Program-made: the position numbers and the translations under genes
Assembly: GCF_004300825.1 (NCBI RefSeq)
Contig: NZ_CP036250.1
Span: 2,598,001-2,662,000 of the forward strand
From: Egicoccus halophilus
GTDB taxonomy: Bacteria > Actinomycetota > Nitriliruptoria > Nitriliruptorales > Nitriliruptoraceae
Length of the DNA stretch: 64,000 nucleotides
Reading direction: 5' to 3'
Shown: positions 54,841 to 63,217 of the stretch, in pieces
Layout of the letters: each line of letters opens with the position of its first letter
Numbering within the stretch: position 1 is the stretch's first letter
Notes under the pieces: generated by a model
Database searches by the model: none
Told to the model about the DNA's origin: nothing
The model's input: only the letters and a program-made list of their open reading frames with translations

Positions 54841-55791
54841 TCAGATCTCGGCGGCCAACAGCGCGGCACCGATGGCTCCGCCCTCGTCGCCCAGTTCGGC
54901 GGCCACGACGCGGATCCGGGGCGGCTGCAGGAACAGGTGCGGCCGCATCGCCGCGTCGACCCGGGAGCGGAACCAGCCGCCGAACCGGTCGGCGAACCCG
55001 CCGCCGAGCACGACCACGTCGACGTCGAGCAGGTTCACCGCGCTGGCGATGCCGGCACCGAGCGCCTCGATGGCATCGTCGAGCAGGTCGGCGACCAGCG
55101 TGTCGCCGCGCTCGTAGGCGGCGGCGAACACGCCCGAGGTGGCCCGGGCCTTGCCCTTGTCCTCCATGACGTCGAACAGGATCGTCGACGTGCCGGCCGC
55201 CTTCGCCCGCTCGGCGGCCAGCGTCATCGCGCGGCGGCCCGCGTAGGCCTCGACGCAGCCGCGACGACCGCACGGGCACACCGCACCGCCCTGCCGGACC
55301 ACGATGTGCCCGAACTCCCCCGCACCGCCCGCGCCGCCCTCGAAGGGACGACCGCCGAGGATGATGCCGCCGCCGACGCCGGTGCCGACGTGGACGGCGA
55401 GCAGGTCGTCGGTGCCGCGTCCGGCACCCAGGCGGTGCTCGGCGACCGCTGCCGCCGTGACGTCGTTGGTGACCCGGACCTCGCGACCGACCTTCTGCTT
55501 GAGCAGGTCGGCCAGCGAGAAGCGCTCGAGGAACCCGGGGACGTTGGAGGCGCCGCCGACCGTGCCGGCCATGACGACGCCGGGTGAGCCGACGCCGACG
55601 CCGGTGACCTCGTCGATGTCGCGGCCCGCGTCTCCCAGCGCGTCGCGTACCGCGGCGTCCATCACGTCGATGACCCCGGTGCGGTCCCCCGTCGAGGGGG
55701 TGCGCAACTTGGCCCGCCCCAGCCGTTCCTCGCCGTCCAGCACGACGGCGTAGATGTTGGTGCCGCCCAGATCGATGCCGACCGTGACCAC
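54841..55791 (-). CDS. ROK-family sugar kinase (glucokinase-like)
   Basis: A 316-residue kinase: ATP loop GIDLGGTNIYAVVLD, the sugar-site pattern GEFGHIVV and the zinc motif CPCGRRGCVEAYAG, all diagnostic of ROK. Catalytic Asp is in RVTNDVTAAA. Glucose is the likely substrate. The C-terminus ends GGAIGAALLAAEI. GTG start with GGAGG 7 nt upstream. A gap of 32 bp to the EamA gene upstream suggests a shared transcript of the - strand run 56768-54841, but no functional link is clear. Confidence 0.9.
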   Translation of the reverse strand: MVTVGIDLGGTNIYAVVLDGEERLGRAKLRTPSTGDRTGVIDVMDAAVRDALGDAGRDIDEVTGVGVGSPGVVMAGTVGGASNVPGFLERFSLADLLKQKVGREVRVTNDVTAAAVAEHRLGAGRGTDDLLAVHVGTGVGGGIILGGRPFEGGAGGAGEFGHIVVRQGGAVCPCGRRGCVEAYAGRRAMTLAAERAKAAGTSTILFDVMEDKGKARATSGVFAAAYERGDTLVADLLDDAIEALGAGIASAVNLLDVDVVVLGGGFADRFGGWFRSRVDAAMRPHLFLQPPRIRVVAAELGDEGGAIGAALLAAEI

Positions 55792-55823
55792 GCGTGATCC
55801 TCCGTTGACCAGGGACCGGCAGC

Positions 55824-56768
55824 CTAGCGGTCGGGCACCGCCCGACCCGGGGTCGGATCGGCCGGGGCGTCGACCCGACGACCGCGGCCGGCGAGCGCCA
55901 GCCCGACCGTGACCAGCGCCGCGCCCGCGAGCGCCCCCGCCGACAGGCGTTCACCGACGACCGCGACGGCCAGCACGGTCGCGGTCAGCGGCTCGGCGAG
56001 GGTGAGCGTCGTGGCCGTCGGGGCGTCGACGCTGCGCAGACCGGCGGCGAACAGGGTGTAGGCCAGCGCGATGGTCCCCACGGCGAGCCAGGCGATCATG
56101 ACCAGGCCGTCGGTCCGTCCGATCCAGGCGACGCCGTGGGGCAGCAGCGCCGGCACCAGCAGCACCCCGCTGACCGCGAAGGTGAGGGCCACCCCGGCCG
56201 TGCCGTCCACCTCCCGGTCGACCATCCGCTTCGACGCCACCGTGTAGGTCGCGTACGCGGCGCCGGCGGTGAGCGCGGTCACGACCCCCGCCGGCGAGGT
56301 GGTGCCCGCGTCGGGGCCGGCCCCCGCGTCGGACCCGCCGAGCACGAGCAGCGCGGTGCCCACCACCGTCACGCCCGTGGCGGTCATCCACCGCCGGCCC
56401 GGCCGGCGGCCGGCCAGCGCCTCGAGCACCCCGGCCCACACCGGGGCACTGCCGATGGCGAGCAGCGTGCCGACCGCGACACCGGCCGCGCGGATGCCGG
56501 TGAAGTAGGCCCACTGGAACACCGAGATGGCCGCCGCGGCGCCGAGCAGCGGCCCCCGTGCCACGCGGGCCACCGTGGCGATCGCCGCCCGACCCCGCCA
56601 GGCGACCACGACGGCGAGCAGCACCGCCCCGCCGGTGAGCGTGCGCAGTGCCGCCACCGCCGGCGGCCACGCCTCGGGCGGGCCGAGCTCCTGGGCGGTG
56701 CCGGCGGTGCCCCACAGCGTCGCCGCCGCGAGCACCAACAGCGGCCCACGGCCGTCGGCCCGGCTCAT
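55824..56768 (-). CDS. EamA-type drug/metabolite transporter
   Basis: A 314-residue permease with ten membrane helices in two EamA repeats (LLVLAAATLWGTAGTAQEL; VVTALTAGAAYATYTVASKR). The conserved loop LTLAEPLTATVLAVAVVGERLSAG near the end supports the family. It belongs to an overlapping trio with the oxidoreductase and thioesterase genes: its ATG overlaps the oxidoreductase stop (ATGA). It may export or import a small metabolite; direction and substrate are unknown. Confidence 0.88.
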   Translation of the reverse strand: MSRADGRGPLLVLAAATLWGTAGTAQELGPPEAWPPAVAALRTLTGGAVLLAVVVAWRGRAAIATVARVARGPLLGAAAAISVFQWAYFTGIRAAGVAVGTLLAIGSAPVWAGVLEALAGRRPGRRWMTATGVTVVGTALLVLGGSDAGAGPDAGTTSPAGVVTALTAGAAYATYTVASKRMVDREVDGTAGVALTFAVSGVLLVPALLPHGVAWIGRTDGLVMIAWLAVGTIALAYTLFAAGLRSVDAPTATTLTLAEPLTATVLAVAVVGERLSAGALAGAALVTVGLALAGRGRRVDAPADPTPGRAVPDR

Positions 56769-57775
56769 CCCGCCAGGTCCCGCACGAGGCGGGCGACGTC
56801 GTCGACGGACGGGACGAACGGGGTGTAGAGGCTCACCCGGTCGGCCAGGCCGGCGTAGCGGTCCCGGATCTCGGTGCCCAGCCGGTCGGGCGGCGCGACC
56901 AGCGCGAAGGTGTGCAGCACCTCGTCGTCGATGGCCGCTGCCATCGCCTCCCACTCGCCGCGCAGGGAACGGGCGTGCAACTGCTCGTGCAGACCGCCCC
57001 AGCCGTGCAGGTCCAGCACGGGCCGGTAGGCCGGCGTGGAGCCGTAGAAGGCGATCTGCTGGCGCACGAACGCCTCGGACGCGGCCACCTCGGCGTCGTC
57101 GTGGCCGGTCACGGCGAACACCGGCAGCACCACCTCGAGCCCGTCGCGGTCACGTCCCGCCCGTCGGGCACCGGCGGTCAGCGCCGGCAGCGTCACCTCA
57201 CGCAGGTAGCGGTCGGTGGTGAACCCGTGGCAGAGCAGCCCGTCGGCGACCTCCCCGGCCACCTCGGTCATCCTCGGGCCGACCGCAGCGAGCCACACCG
57301 GTGGTGCGCCGTGGCCGTGGTCGGGCGGCGTGAAGAACGGCGTCATCAGCGTGTGGCGGTAGAACTCGCCGCGGTGGGCCAGCCGCTCACCGGTCGCCCA
57401 GGCGTGCCAGATCGCGCGCAGGGCCTGCACGTGCTCGCGCATCCGCGCGGCGGGCGCCGACCAGGTCGCGCTGAAACGCTTCTCGACGTGGGCCTTGACC
57501 TGCGAGCCGAGGCCGAGCACGAAGCGGCCGCCGGTGAGGTCCTGCAGGTCCCACGCCGCCTGCGCGACGTGCATCGGCGAGCGGGGGAAGGCGACCGCGA
57601 TCGCGGTGCCCACCTGCAGGCGCGAGGTGGCGGCCCCGGCGGCGGTGCACGCCAACAGCGGCTCGTGAGCGGTCTCGCCGGTGAACCACCCGTCGTAGCC
57701 GGCGGCCTCGGCGGCGGCCGCCGAACCGGCGGCGCTCGGCAGCCGGGTCCCGAGCAGCATCGCGTCGAGCTTCAT
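56765..57775 (-). CDS. Luciferase-like F420-dependent oxidoreductase (MSMEG_2256-type)
   Basis: A 336-residue TIM-barrel enzyme of the LLM superfamily: KLDAMLLGTRLPSAAGSAAA, YDGWFTGETAHEPLL, GTAIAVAFPRSPMHVAQAAWDLQDLTGGRF and LGLGSQVKAHVEKRF match the F420-using MSMEG_2256-type branch. It would transfer hydride to or from F420. It is co-translated with the thioesterase gene before it and the EamA gene after it (4-bp overlaps). Presence of F420H2:NADP oxidoreductase at 19453-20124 supports F420 use. Substrate unknown, perhaps an acyl-CoA-derived compound given the partner. Confidence 0.88.
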   Translation of the reverse strand: MKLDAMLLGTRLPSAAGSAAAAEAAGYDGWFTGETAHEPLLACTAAGAATSRLQVGTAIAVAFPRSPMHVAQAAWDLQDLTGGRFVLGLGSQVKAHVEKRFSATWSAPAARMREHVQALRAIWHAWATGERLAHRGEFYRHTLMTPFFTPPDHGHGAPPVWLAAVGPRMTEVAGEVADGLLCHGFTTDRYLREVTLPALTAGARRAGRDRDGLEVVLPVFAVTGHDDAEVAASEAFVRQQIAFYGSTPAYRPVLDLHGWGGLHEQLHARSLRGEWEAMAAAIDDEVLHTFALVAPPDRLGTEIRDRYAGLADRVSLYTPFVPSVDDVARLVRDLAG

Positions 57776-58254
57776 CGGCCCCCTGCCAGCCGGTCGGCGG
57801 GCACGCACTGCACCCGGACCTGCCCGCGCGCGACGTCCTTGCCGTCCTCGGACCGGCGCACCGTCACCTGCCACAGCTGCTGCGCGCGGCTCAGGTGCAG
57901 CGGTGTGCCCTCGATCTCGACCCGGCCGCTGCGGTGCGCGCGCAGGAAGTCGGTGGTGTTGCTGACCCCGACGGCGACCTCGTCGCGCGCTGCGGCGTGC
58001 AGGGCCGCGCCGACCGACGCGATCGACTCCACGACCGCGCACCACACGCCGCCGTGCACGATCCCGTAGGGCTGGTGGTGGCGCTCGTCGACCTCCAGCG
58101 ACGCGGTCAGTCGATCGAGCGCCAAGGTGCCCCACGCGAGCCCGACGACGCCGGTCGCGAAGACGTCGCGTGCGAGCAGCGGCACCTCGTCGGCCGGCAC
58201 CGTCTCCCCCGCCTGCAGGCGCGGCAGCAACTCGCCCAGCGTCGCCTCGGTCAT
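57772..58254 (-). CDS. PaaI-type hotdog thioesterase
   Basis: A 160-residue hotdog protein: QPYGIVHGGVWCAVVESIASVGA is the active helix region and VGVSNTTDFLRAHRSG the following strand. Such enzymes hydrolyse acyl- or aryl-CoA thioesters. ATG with GAGGAGG 5 nt upstream; first gene of the overlapping trio. The N-terminal 45 residues precede the hotdog core and look like a short added helix pair. Divergent from ilvD. Confidence 0.85.
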   Translation of the reverse strand: MTEATLGELLPRLQAGETVPADEVPLLARDVFATGVVGLAWGTLALDRLTASLEVDERHHQPYGIVHGGVWCAVVESIASVGAALHAAARDEVAVGVSNTTDFLRAHRSGRVEIEGTPLHLSRAQQLWQVTVRRSEDGKDVARGQVRVQCVPADRLAGGR

Positions 58255-58381
58255 CGGCGCCTCCTCGTCGTTGGGTGCGGCCCGGCACGCTACCCGTGCG
58301 TTTCGACGTCCCCGTACCGGTGTGGTCAGATGGCGCGCCGTTCCCGCACGGCCGGGACGGTGACGTGTCGAGGAGGACGCC

Positions 58382-60064
58382 ATGGCCGACCACAAGCCGC
58401 ACAGCCGGGACGTGACCGACGGCTACGAGCGCGCGCCCGCCCGGGCGATGCTGCGCGCCGTCGGGATGACCGACGAGGACTGGGGCCGCTCGCAGGTCGG
58501 CGTGGTCTCGTCGTGGAACGAGGTCACCCCCTGCAACCTGCCGCTGGACCGGCTGGCCAAGCAGGCCAAGGAAGGCGTCCGCGAGGCGGGCGGCTTCCCG
58601 ATCGAGTTCGTGACCATCGCCGTGTCCGACGGGATCTCGATGGGCCACGAGGGCATGCGCGCCTCGCTGGTGTCGCGGGAGGTGATCGCCGACTCGGTCG
58701 AGACCGTCATGCACGCCGAGCGCCTCGACGGGATGGTCACCTTCGCCGGCTGCGACAAGTCACTGCCCGGCATGGCGATGGCCGCCGCCCGCCTCGACGT
58801 GGCCAGCGTGTTTCTCTACGGCGGCTCGATCCTGCCGGGCCGGCACCACGGCCGCGACATCACCATCCAGGAGGTGTTCGAGGCCGTGGGTGCGCGCGGC
58901 CGCGATCAGATCGACGACGAGGAGCTGGGCGCGATCGAACGGGCCGCCTGCCCCTCGGAGGGGTCGTGCGGCGGGATGTTCACCGCCAACACCATGGCCT
59001 CGGCGATCGAGGCGATGGGGCTCGCGCTGCCCGGGTCGTCGGCCGCGCCGGCCACCGACCCGCGCCGCGACGAGTTCGCCCGCCGCTCGGGCGAAGCGGT
59101 CGTGGCCCTGCTCGAGCAGGGCATCACCGCCCGGCAGATCATCACCCGGGCGTCGCTCGAGAACGCGATCTCGGTGGTGATGGCCGTCGGCGGGTCGACC
59201 AACGCGGTGCTGCACCTGCTCGCCATCGCCCGCGAGGCCGAGATCGAGCTGACGCTGGCGGACTTCGACCGCATCGGCCGGCGGGTGCCGCACATCGCCG
59301 ACACCAAGCCGGGCGGCCGCTACGTGATGAACGACGTCGACCGGGTCGGTGGCGTGCCGGTCGTGATGAAGCAACTGCTCGACGCCGGCCTGCTGCACGG
59401 CGACGCGCTGACCGTCACCGGACGCAGCATCGGCGAGGAGCTCGAGGCGCTCGACGTGCCCGCGCCCGACGGCGAGGTCGTCCGGGCGCTGGACCGGCCC
59501 GTCCACGCCGAGGGTGGGCTCGCCATCCTCCACGGTTCGCTGGCGCCCGACGGCGCGGTCGTCAAGGTCGCCGGCCTCGCCGAGAACCAGCTCGTGTTCG
59601 AGGGCCCGGCCCGGGTGTTCGACGGCGAGCCCGGCGCGATGGAGGCCGTCCTCACCGGCCAGATCGTCGACGGTGACGTGATCGTGATCCGCTACGAGGG
59701 ACCCAAGGGCGGCCCCGGCATGCGCGAGATGCTGGCGGTCACCTCGGCGGTCAAGGGGGCCGGGCTCGGCTCGAGCGTCGCGCTGCTGACCGACGGCCGC
59801 TTCAGCGGCGCCACCCACGGCTTCTCGATCGGGCACGTCGCGCCGGAGGCGACCGACGCCGGGCCGATCGCGTTCGTCCGCGAGGGCGACCGCATCCGCA
59901 TCGACGTGCCCAACCGCACCATGGACCTGCTCGTCGAGGCCGACGAGCTCGACCGGCGCCGGCAGGGCTGGCAGCCGCTGCCGCCGCGCTACACCCGAGG
60001 CGTGCTCGCCAAGTACGCCCGTACGGTGCGCTCGGCCAGCGAAGGTGCGACCACCTCGGTGTGA
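58382..60064 (+). CDS. ilvD: Dihydroxy-acid dehydratase
   Basis: A 560-residue iron-sulphur enzyme of valine, leucine, isoleucine and pantothenate synthesis; it dehydrates 2,3-dihydroxy-isovalerate to the 2-oxoacid used by PanB as well. The cluster cysteines are Cys51 (VTPCNL), Cys124 (GCDKSLPG) and one in [14 protein letters not shown]; with three Cys spaced this way it binds a 2Fe-2S cluster. The C-terminal [22 protein letters not shown] is conserved. ATG preceded by GGAGG (spacing about 5). No other ilv gene is near. Confidence 0.95.
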   Translation: MADHKPHSRDVTDGYERAPARAMLRAVGMTDEDWGRSQVGVVSSWNEVTPCNLPLDRLAKQAKEGVREAGGFPIEFVTIAVSDGISMGHEGMRASLVSREVIADSVETVMHAERLDGMVTFAGCDKSLPGMAMAAARLDVASVFLYGGSILPGRHHGRDITIQEVFEAVGARGRDQIDDEELGAIERAACPSEGSCGGMFTANTMASAIEAMGLALPGSSAAPATDPRRDEFARRSGEAVVALLEQGITARQIITRASLENAISVVMAVGGSTNAVLHLLAIAREAEIELTLADFDRIGRRVPHIADTKPGGRYVMNDVDRVGGVPVVMKQLLDAGLLHGDALTVTGRSIGEELEALDVPAPDGEVVRALDRPVHAEGGLAILHGSLAPDGAVVKVAGLAENQLVFEGPARVFDGEPGAMEAVLTGQIVDGDVIVIRYEGPKGGPGMREMLAVTSAVKGAGLGSSVALLTDGRFSGATHGFSIGHVAPEATDAGPIAFVREGDRIRIDVPNRTMDLLVEADELDRRRQGWQPLPPRYTRGVLAKYARTVRSASEGATTSV

Positions 60065-60132
60065 TCGTCCGGCCGGCAGCCCTCCTCGGCGCTGCCGGCC
60101 GTCGCCGGACCGGCCGCAGGAGAGGAGACGGT

Positions 60133-60630
60133 GTGCAGTTCGAAGAACTCCGCTACGTCTGCCAGGAGGCGGCCATCGAGGTCGTGCGCAGCAACGACCG
60201 GCCGATCCCGCCGACGGTCGTCCTGCCCGGCCCGCAGCGGACCCAGCTGGTGGCGCTGCCCGACTTCCCCGAGGACGACGAGGTCCGCCACGCGCTGCTG
60301 GCGCAGTTCGCCGCCGACCGCATGACCCCCGAGGCGATCCCCGCCTGGGGGTTCGTGGCGGAGGCCGACGTCAACGGGGCCGACGCCGTGATCACCGTGT
60401 TCGGCGCCCGCCGGCACGCGCCGCACATCACCGCGTCCCGGTTCACCGAGGAGGGTGGGCTCGAGGCGTTCGTGCCTTCCGAGGAGCTCGACCCGACCGC
60501 GCTGCCGTTCCTGCACCCGCTCCAGCACGCGGTCGACGCCCTGCCGGCGCAGCCGCCCGCCGGACCGGGTGGGCCGGGCGGGCCGGACGACGTCCTCGGT
60601 AGCGGCGGTCTGCCGATCCACCCGGACTGA
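60133..60630 (+). CDS. Conserved-looking protein of unknown function, 165 residues
   Basis: GTG start with AGGAG 8 nt upstream (an in-frame GTG at 60061 overlapping the ilvD stop is possible but lacks such a site). The protein has a globular body with FEELRYVCQEAAIEVVRSND and AIPAWGFVAEADVNGADAVITVFGARRHAPHI, then a Pro/Gly-rich tail (AQPPAGPGGPGGPDD). No signal or membrane segment. It is in the same direction as ilvD, 68 bp after it. I do not recognise the family. Confidence 0.7.
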   Translation: MQFEELRYVCQEAAIEVVRSNDRPIPPTVVLPGPQRTQLVALPDFPEDDEVRHALLAQFAADRMTPEAIPAWGFVAEADVNGADAVITVFGARRHAPHITASRFTEEGGLEAFVPSEELDPTALPFLHPLQHAVDALPAQPPAGPGGPGGPDDVLGSGGLPIHPD

Positions 60631-60729
60631 TCCCTACGCTCGCGCATGTGGGCGGACGTGGAGACCCACCTGCCCCACGCTGGCCGAGCCGGGTCGACCT
60701 CGCGCCGTCCGCCCGTCGGCTGGTGTCGA

Positions 60730-60769
60730 TCGCGACGAGCCCCCGGAGAAGTCCGGGGGCTCGTCGCGA
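60730..60769. terminator. Bidirectional terminator hairpin
   Basis: An 18-bp perfect stem (60730-60747 with 60752-60769) and a 4-nt loop lie between the convergent genes ending at 60630 and 60783. This is the strongest hairpin in the window. Confidence 0.85.
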
Positions 60770-60782
60770 AGGTGACGACGGG

Positions 60783-61538
60783 TCAGTTGTCGATGAACAG
60801 GATGTCCACGATCATCGCCGTCGTGCAGACGAGTCCCGGCACGTCGACCTCGATCACCTCGAACTCGTCACCGGGCACGGGGATGTTGGGGAGGAACCAG
60901 GGCGTCGGGATCGTGAACCCGTCGTAGCCGGCGTACGCCGCGACCACGCAGGACTCCCAGCCCAGGTACACCTCGGTCTCGGCGTCGACGCCGAGGTCGA
61001 AGACCGGCCGGTAGGTGTCGCTCGTCCCCGGCGCACCGATGACCCCTTGCTGGGACGCGCCGTAGGTCACGAGCAGCATCAGGTCGAGCTCGACGGTGAG
61101 GATCAGCTGTCCCTCGACGGACACGCGGAGGTAGCCGATGTCCAGGTCGCGCAACGCGTCCGGGATCAGGCCGAGGACCGGACCGAGCGGGCCGAGATCG
61201 ACATCGGTGAAGTCCTCGGCGAGGTCCACCAGGTCGAGCAGTTCCCCGAGGGTCAGGTCCTGGCGGAAGAGCGTGAGGTCGAGGTCGTAGAGCTCGCGTT
61301 CGTAGTCGACGACCCGACCGAGATCGATCTCCTCGGTGTAGACGCAGGACGCGGTGCCGCGGTCCCTGGACCACTCACCGCCGAGCGCCTCGCACCGCGG
61401 CTGGTTGATGATGTCCTGTCCCTGGGCATGCCCCCCGCCGCCGACCGGCGGGCCACCCCTGGGTTGGGCGAGGGCCGCCGGAGCGAACAGCCCCAGGGTC
61501 ATGGCGATCACGGACAGTAGTGTCGTTACCCGTCGCAA
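60783..61538 (-). CDS. Secreted protein of unknown family
   Basis: A 251-residue protein with a clear signal peptide (MRRVTTLLSVIAMTLGLFAPAALAQ). After a Gly/Pro-rich stretch come an acidic, strand-rich body (DLDLTLFRQDLTLGELLDLVDLAEDF) and four Cys: one in NQPRCEALG, one in TASCVYTEE, one in WESCVVAAY and one in GLVCTTAM, which could form two disulphides. The C-terminus ends VDILFIDN. The start is TTG with AAGGGG 8 nt upstream. I find no recognisable domain. It is a single gene ending at the hairpin terminator. Confidence 0.7.
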   Translation of the reverse strand: MRRVTTLLSVIAMTLGLFAPAALAQPRGGPPVGGGGHAQGQDIINQPRCEALGGEWSRDRGTASCVYTEEIDLGRVVDYERELYDLDLTLFRQDLTLGELLDLVDLAEDFTDVDLGPLGPVLGLIPDALRDLDIGYLRVSVEGQLILTVELDLMLLVTYGASQQGVIGAPGTSDTYRPVFDLGVDAETEVYLGWESCVVAAYAGYDGFTIPTPWFLPNIPVPGDEFEVIEVDVPGLVCTTAMIVDILFIDN

Positions 61539-61639
61539 GGCGGGGCCCCTTCACTCGAGCAGGGGGGCCAGCCCCCCCCCGCTGGAGCGCGTCACGGTAG
61601 GGAACCCGTCGGACTCCTACGACGGCCATTCGGCCGAAC

Positions 61640-61849
61640 CTGCGCCGGGGGGTAGAAGGCGCTCGACCCGGCTGCCGCGCACCGACCGCCTGGACCGACC
61701 TCCACCACGTCGTCCCCCGCCGCCGCGACGGCCCCACCACGGTCGACAACCTCGTCTGCCTGTGCCGACGCCACCACAGGCCGTCACCGACGGTCACTGG
61801 CGCCCACGAACACCGCCTCTCCGGCAGCGACCCACCCCTGCGCGGCTGA
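61640..61849 (+). pseudogene. Remnant of a 13E12/DUF222-type HNH endonuclease
   Basis: In one frame the sequence reads PGCRAPTAWTDLHHVVP, then GPTTVDNLVCLCRRHHR and a stop at 61847-61849. This is the C-terminal HNH domain (zinc cysteines and the HHxV...DNL...CRRHH pattern) of the abundant actinobacterial DUF222/13E12 HNH proteins. The several hundred upstream residues are missing: the frame closes at 61598-61600 and the residues before PGCR no longer match. It lies in a 372-bp gap with poly-G/C tracts (61562-61580) and no start codon of its own. Confidence 0.75.
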
Positions 61850-61910
61850 CGCGGCGCGCCGGACGACGCCCGGGCAGGGCCGGGCCCGTCGCCTCCGAGG
61901 TCCCGGCGGA

Positions 61911-62477
61911 TCACACGATGCTGGCGGCCTCGGCGACCTGCCGATACCAGGCGGCGAGGCTGTCGATGGTCTCGTGCGCGTTGAGTCCGCTCGGGTTGGG
62001 CACCACCCACAGCTCGGCGCCGGCCAGCGGCTCGGGTTGCCGGCCCATCTGCGCCTTGGGACGTCCGAACGCGCTGCGGTACGCGGTCACGCCGGCGATC
62101 GCGACGACCTTCGGGGCCCAGGCCTCGAGGCGGGACACGAGCGCCTCACCGCCCTCCCGCAGTTCCGCCCGCGTCAGCTCCGAGGCGGCCGCGGTCGCGC
62201 GTGGCACGACGTTGGTGATGGCGATGCCCCGATCGGTCAACTGCCGGCGGTCCGCATCGTCCAGGCCCTCGACCCGATCCAACACCCGGTCGGTGATGCC
62301 GGCACGGTGCAGGGCCGGGTAGAACCGGTTGCCCGGATGCGCGAAGTGGGTCTGCGTCGCCGCGGTCCACAGACCCGGGTTGATCCCCACGAAGACCAGT
62401 CGCGGCGGCCACTCGCCGACGAGGTCGGGAACCGTCGCGTCGCGATGAGCCTCGAGTTGCTCGCGGGACAGCCCCAC
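61911..62477 (-). CDS. mug: G/U mismatch-specific DNA glycosylase
   Basis: A 188-residue Mug/TDG-type glycosylase that removes uracil or thymine from G mismatches. The catalytic motif is GINPGLWTA (Asn), the minor-groove loop NPSGLNAH near the C-terminus, and GNRFYPAL in between; all three family motifs are intact. GTG start with a G-rich stretch upstream. Single gene; the neighbours give no operon context. Confidence 0.9.
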   Translation of the reverse strand: MGLSREQLEAHRDATVPDLVGEWPPRLVFVGINPGLWTAATQTHFAHPGNRFYPALHRAGITDRVLDRVEGLDDADRRQLTDRGIAITNVVPRATAAASELTRAELREGGEALVSRLEAWAPKVVAIAGVTAYRSAFGRPKAQMGRQPEPLAGAELWVVPNPSGLNAHETIDSLAAWYRQVAEAASIV

Positions 62478-62595
62478 CTACGCCCCCACCGGTTCGACGA
62501 CACGGAGACGCAGCCTGTCAGGCGGCACCGCGCGGCCGCCAATCCGTGCGCGCGCCCGGCGGCGCCTCACGTCGGCCGGCCGCCGGGAGACCGGG

Positions 62596-62829
62596 TCACG
62601 TCCAGGTGGAGCGGTCCCACGGGAACGGGCCCGCGGCCGCCGTCGGCGACACCGGTGGACGGCAGGCGATGGTCACCAACTGACCGTCGCGCCGTTCGAC
62701 GCCCTCCAGGGCCGGGCAGGCCATGCAGAGTTCCACGCTGACGTCGACACCGACGCGGGCGCAGCCCACCAGGCCGCGTTCGTCGACGGGATGCAGGCGG
62801 GGGTCGGTGCGGGGGCGTAGGCGCCTCAT
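62596..62829 (-). CDS. Small Cys-containing protein, 77 residues
   Basis: ATG with GGAG 8 nt upstream. The N-terminus is basic (MRRLRPRTDPRLH), then VGCARVGVDVSVELCMACPALEG has three cysteines in a C-x14-C-x2-C arrangement, with a fourth in TIACRPPV. The four Cys could bind zinc or an iron-sulphur cluster, but I cannot name a family. Codon use is like the neighbours. It starts divergently from the ABC gene region. Confidence 0.55.
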   Translation of the reverse strand: MRRLRPRTDPRLHPVDERGLVGCARVGVDVSVELCMACPALEGVERRDGQLVTIACRPPVSPTAAAGPFPWDRSTWT

Positions 62830-62946
62830 GGCGTGATCTCCTGGCCGGACTCGCCCAGCCTGACCCCCGCCCCCGACCACTGGCAGGGCCGCAGGTCACG
62901 TGGCGAGGGGACCATCGCCGGACCGCGCCGCGGACCGACGTGGAAC

Positions 62947-62974
62947 CGGGCGGCCGGTTCCCCCCGGCCGCCCG
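62947..62974. other. Hairpin in the 388-bp gap before the ABC gene
   Basis: CGGGCGGCCGG (62947-62957) pairs with CCGGCCGCCCG (62964-62974) around TTCCCC. It is in the divergent region 62830-63217 where no gene is expected to end. The same gap has TAGCTT (63012-63017) and TATGCT (63149-63154) boxes and a GTTGCAAC palindrome (63156-63163). No convincing protein-coding frame was seen. Confidence 0.4.
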
Positions 62975-63217
62975 ATCGGATGTCGCGTGCCCGCGCGTTG
63001 TGGCCGGACGCTAGCTTGAAGCCTGCCTGAAGGCGCGACTTCGGAGCGGGTGTTGCGCTGCCGCACAGCGGTGTCCGGCGAATGGCGACGGTGGAGCGCG
63101 GGCGAAGGGAGCGGATCGCCCGCCGCCGAACCGCGAACGCCATGGCCTCGTATGCTGTTGCAACCCGTTCGCAGGCAGTCGCCGGTGTCCTCCCGCTTCC
63201 CCGCTCCGCATCCTCTC

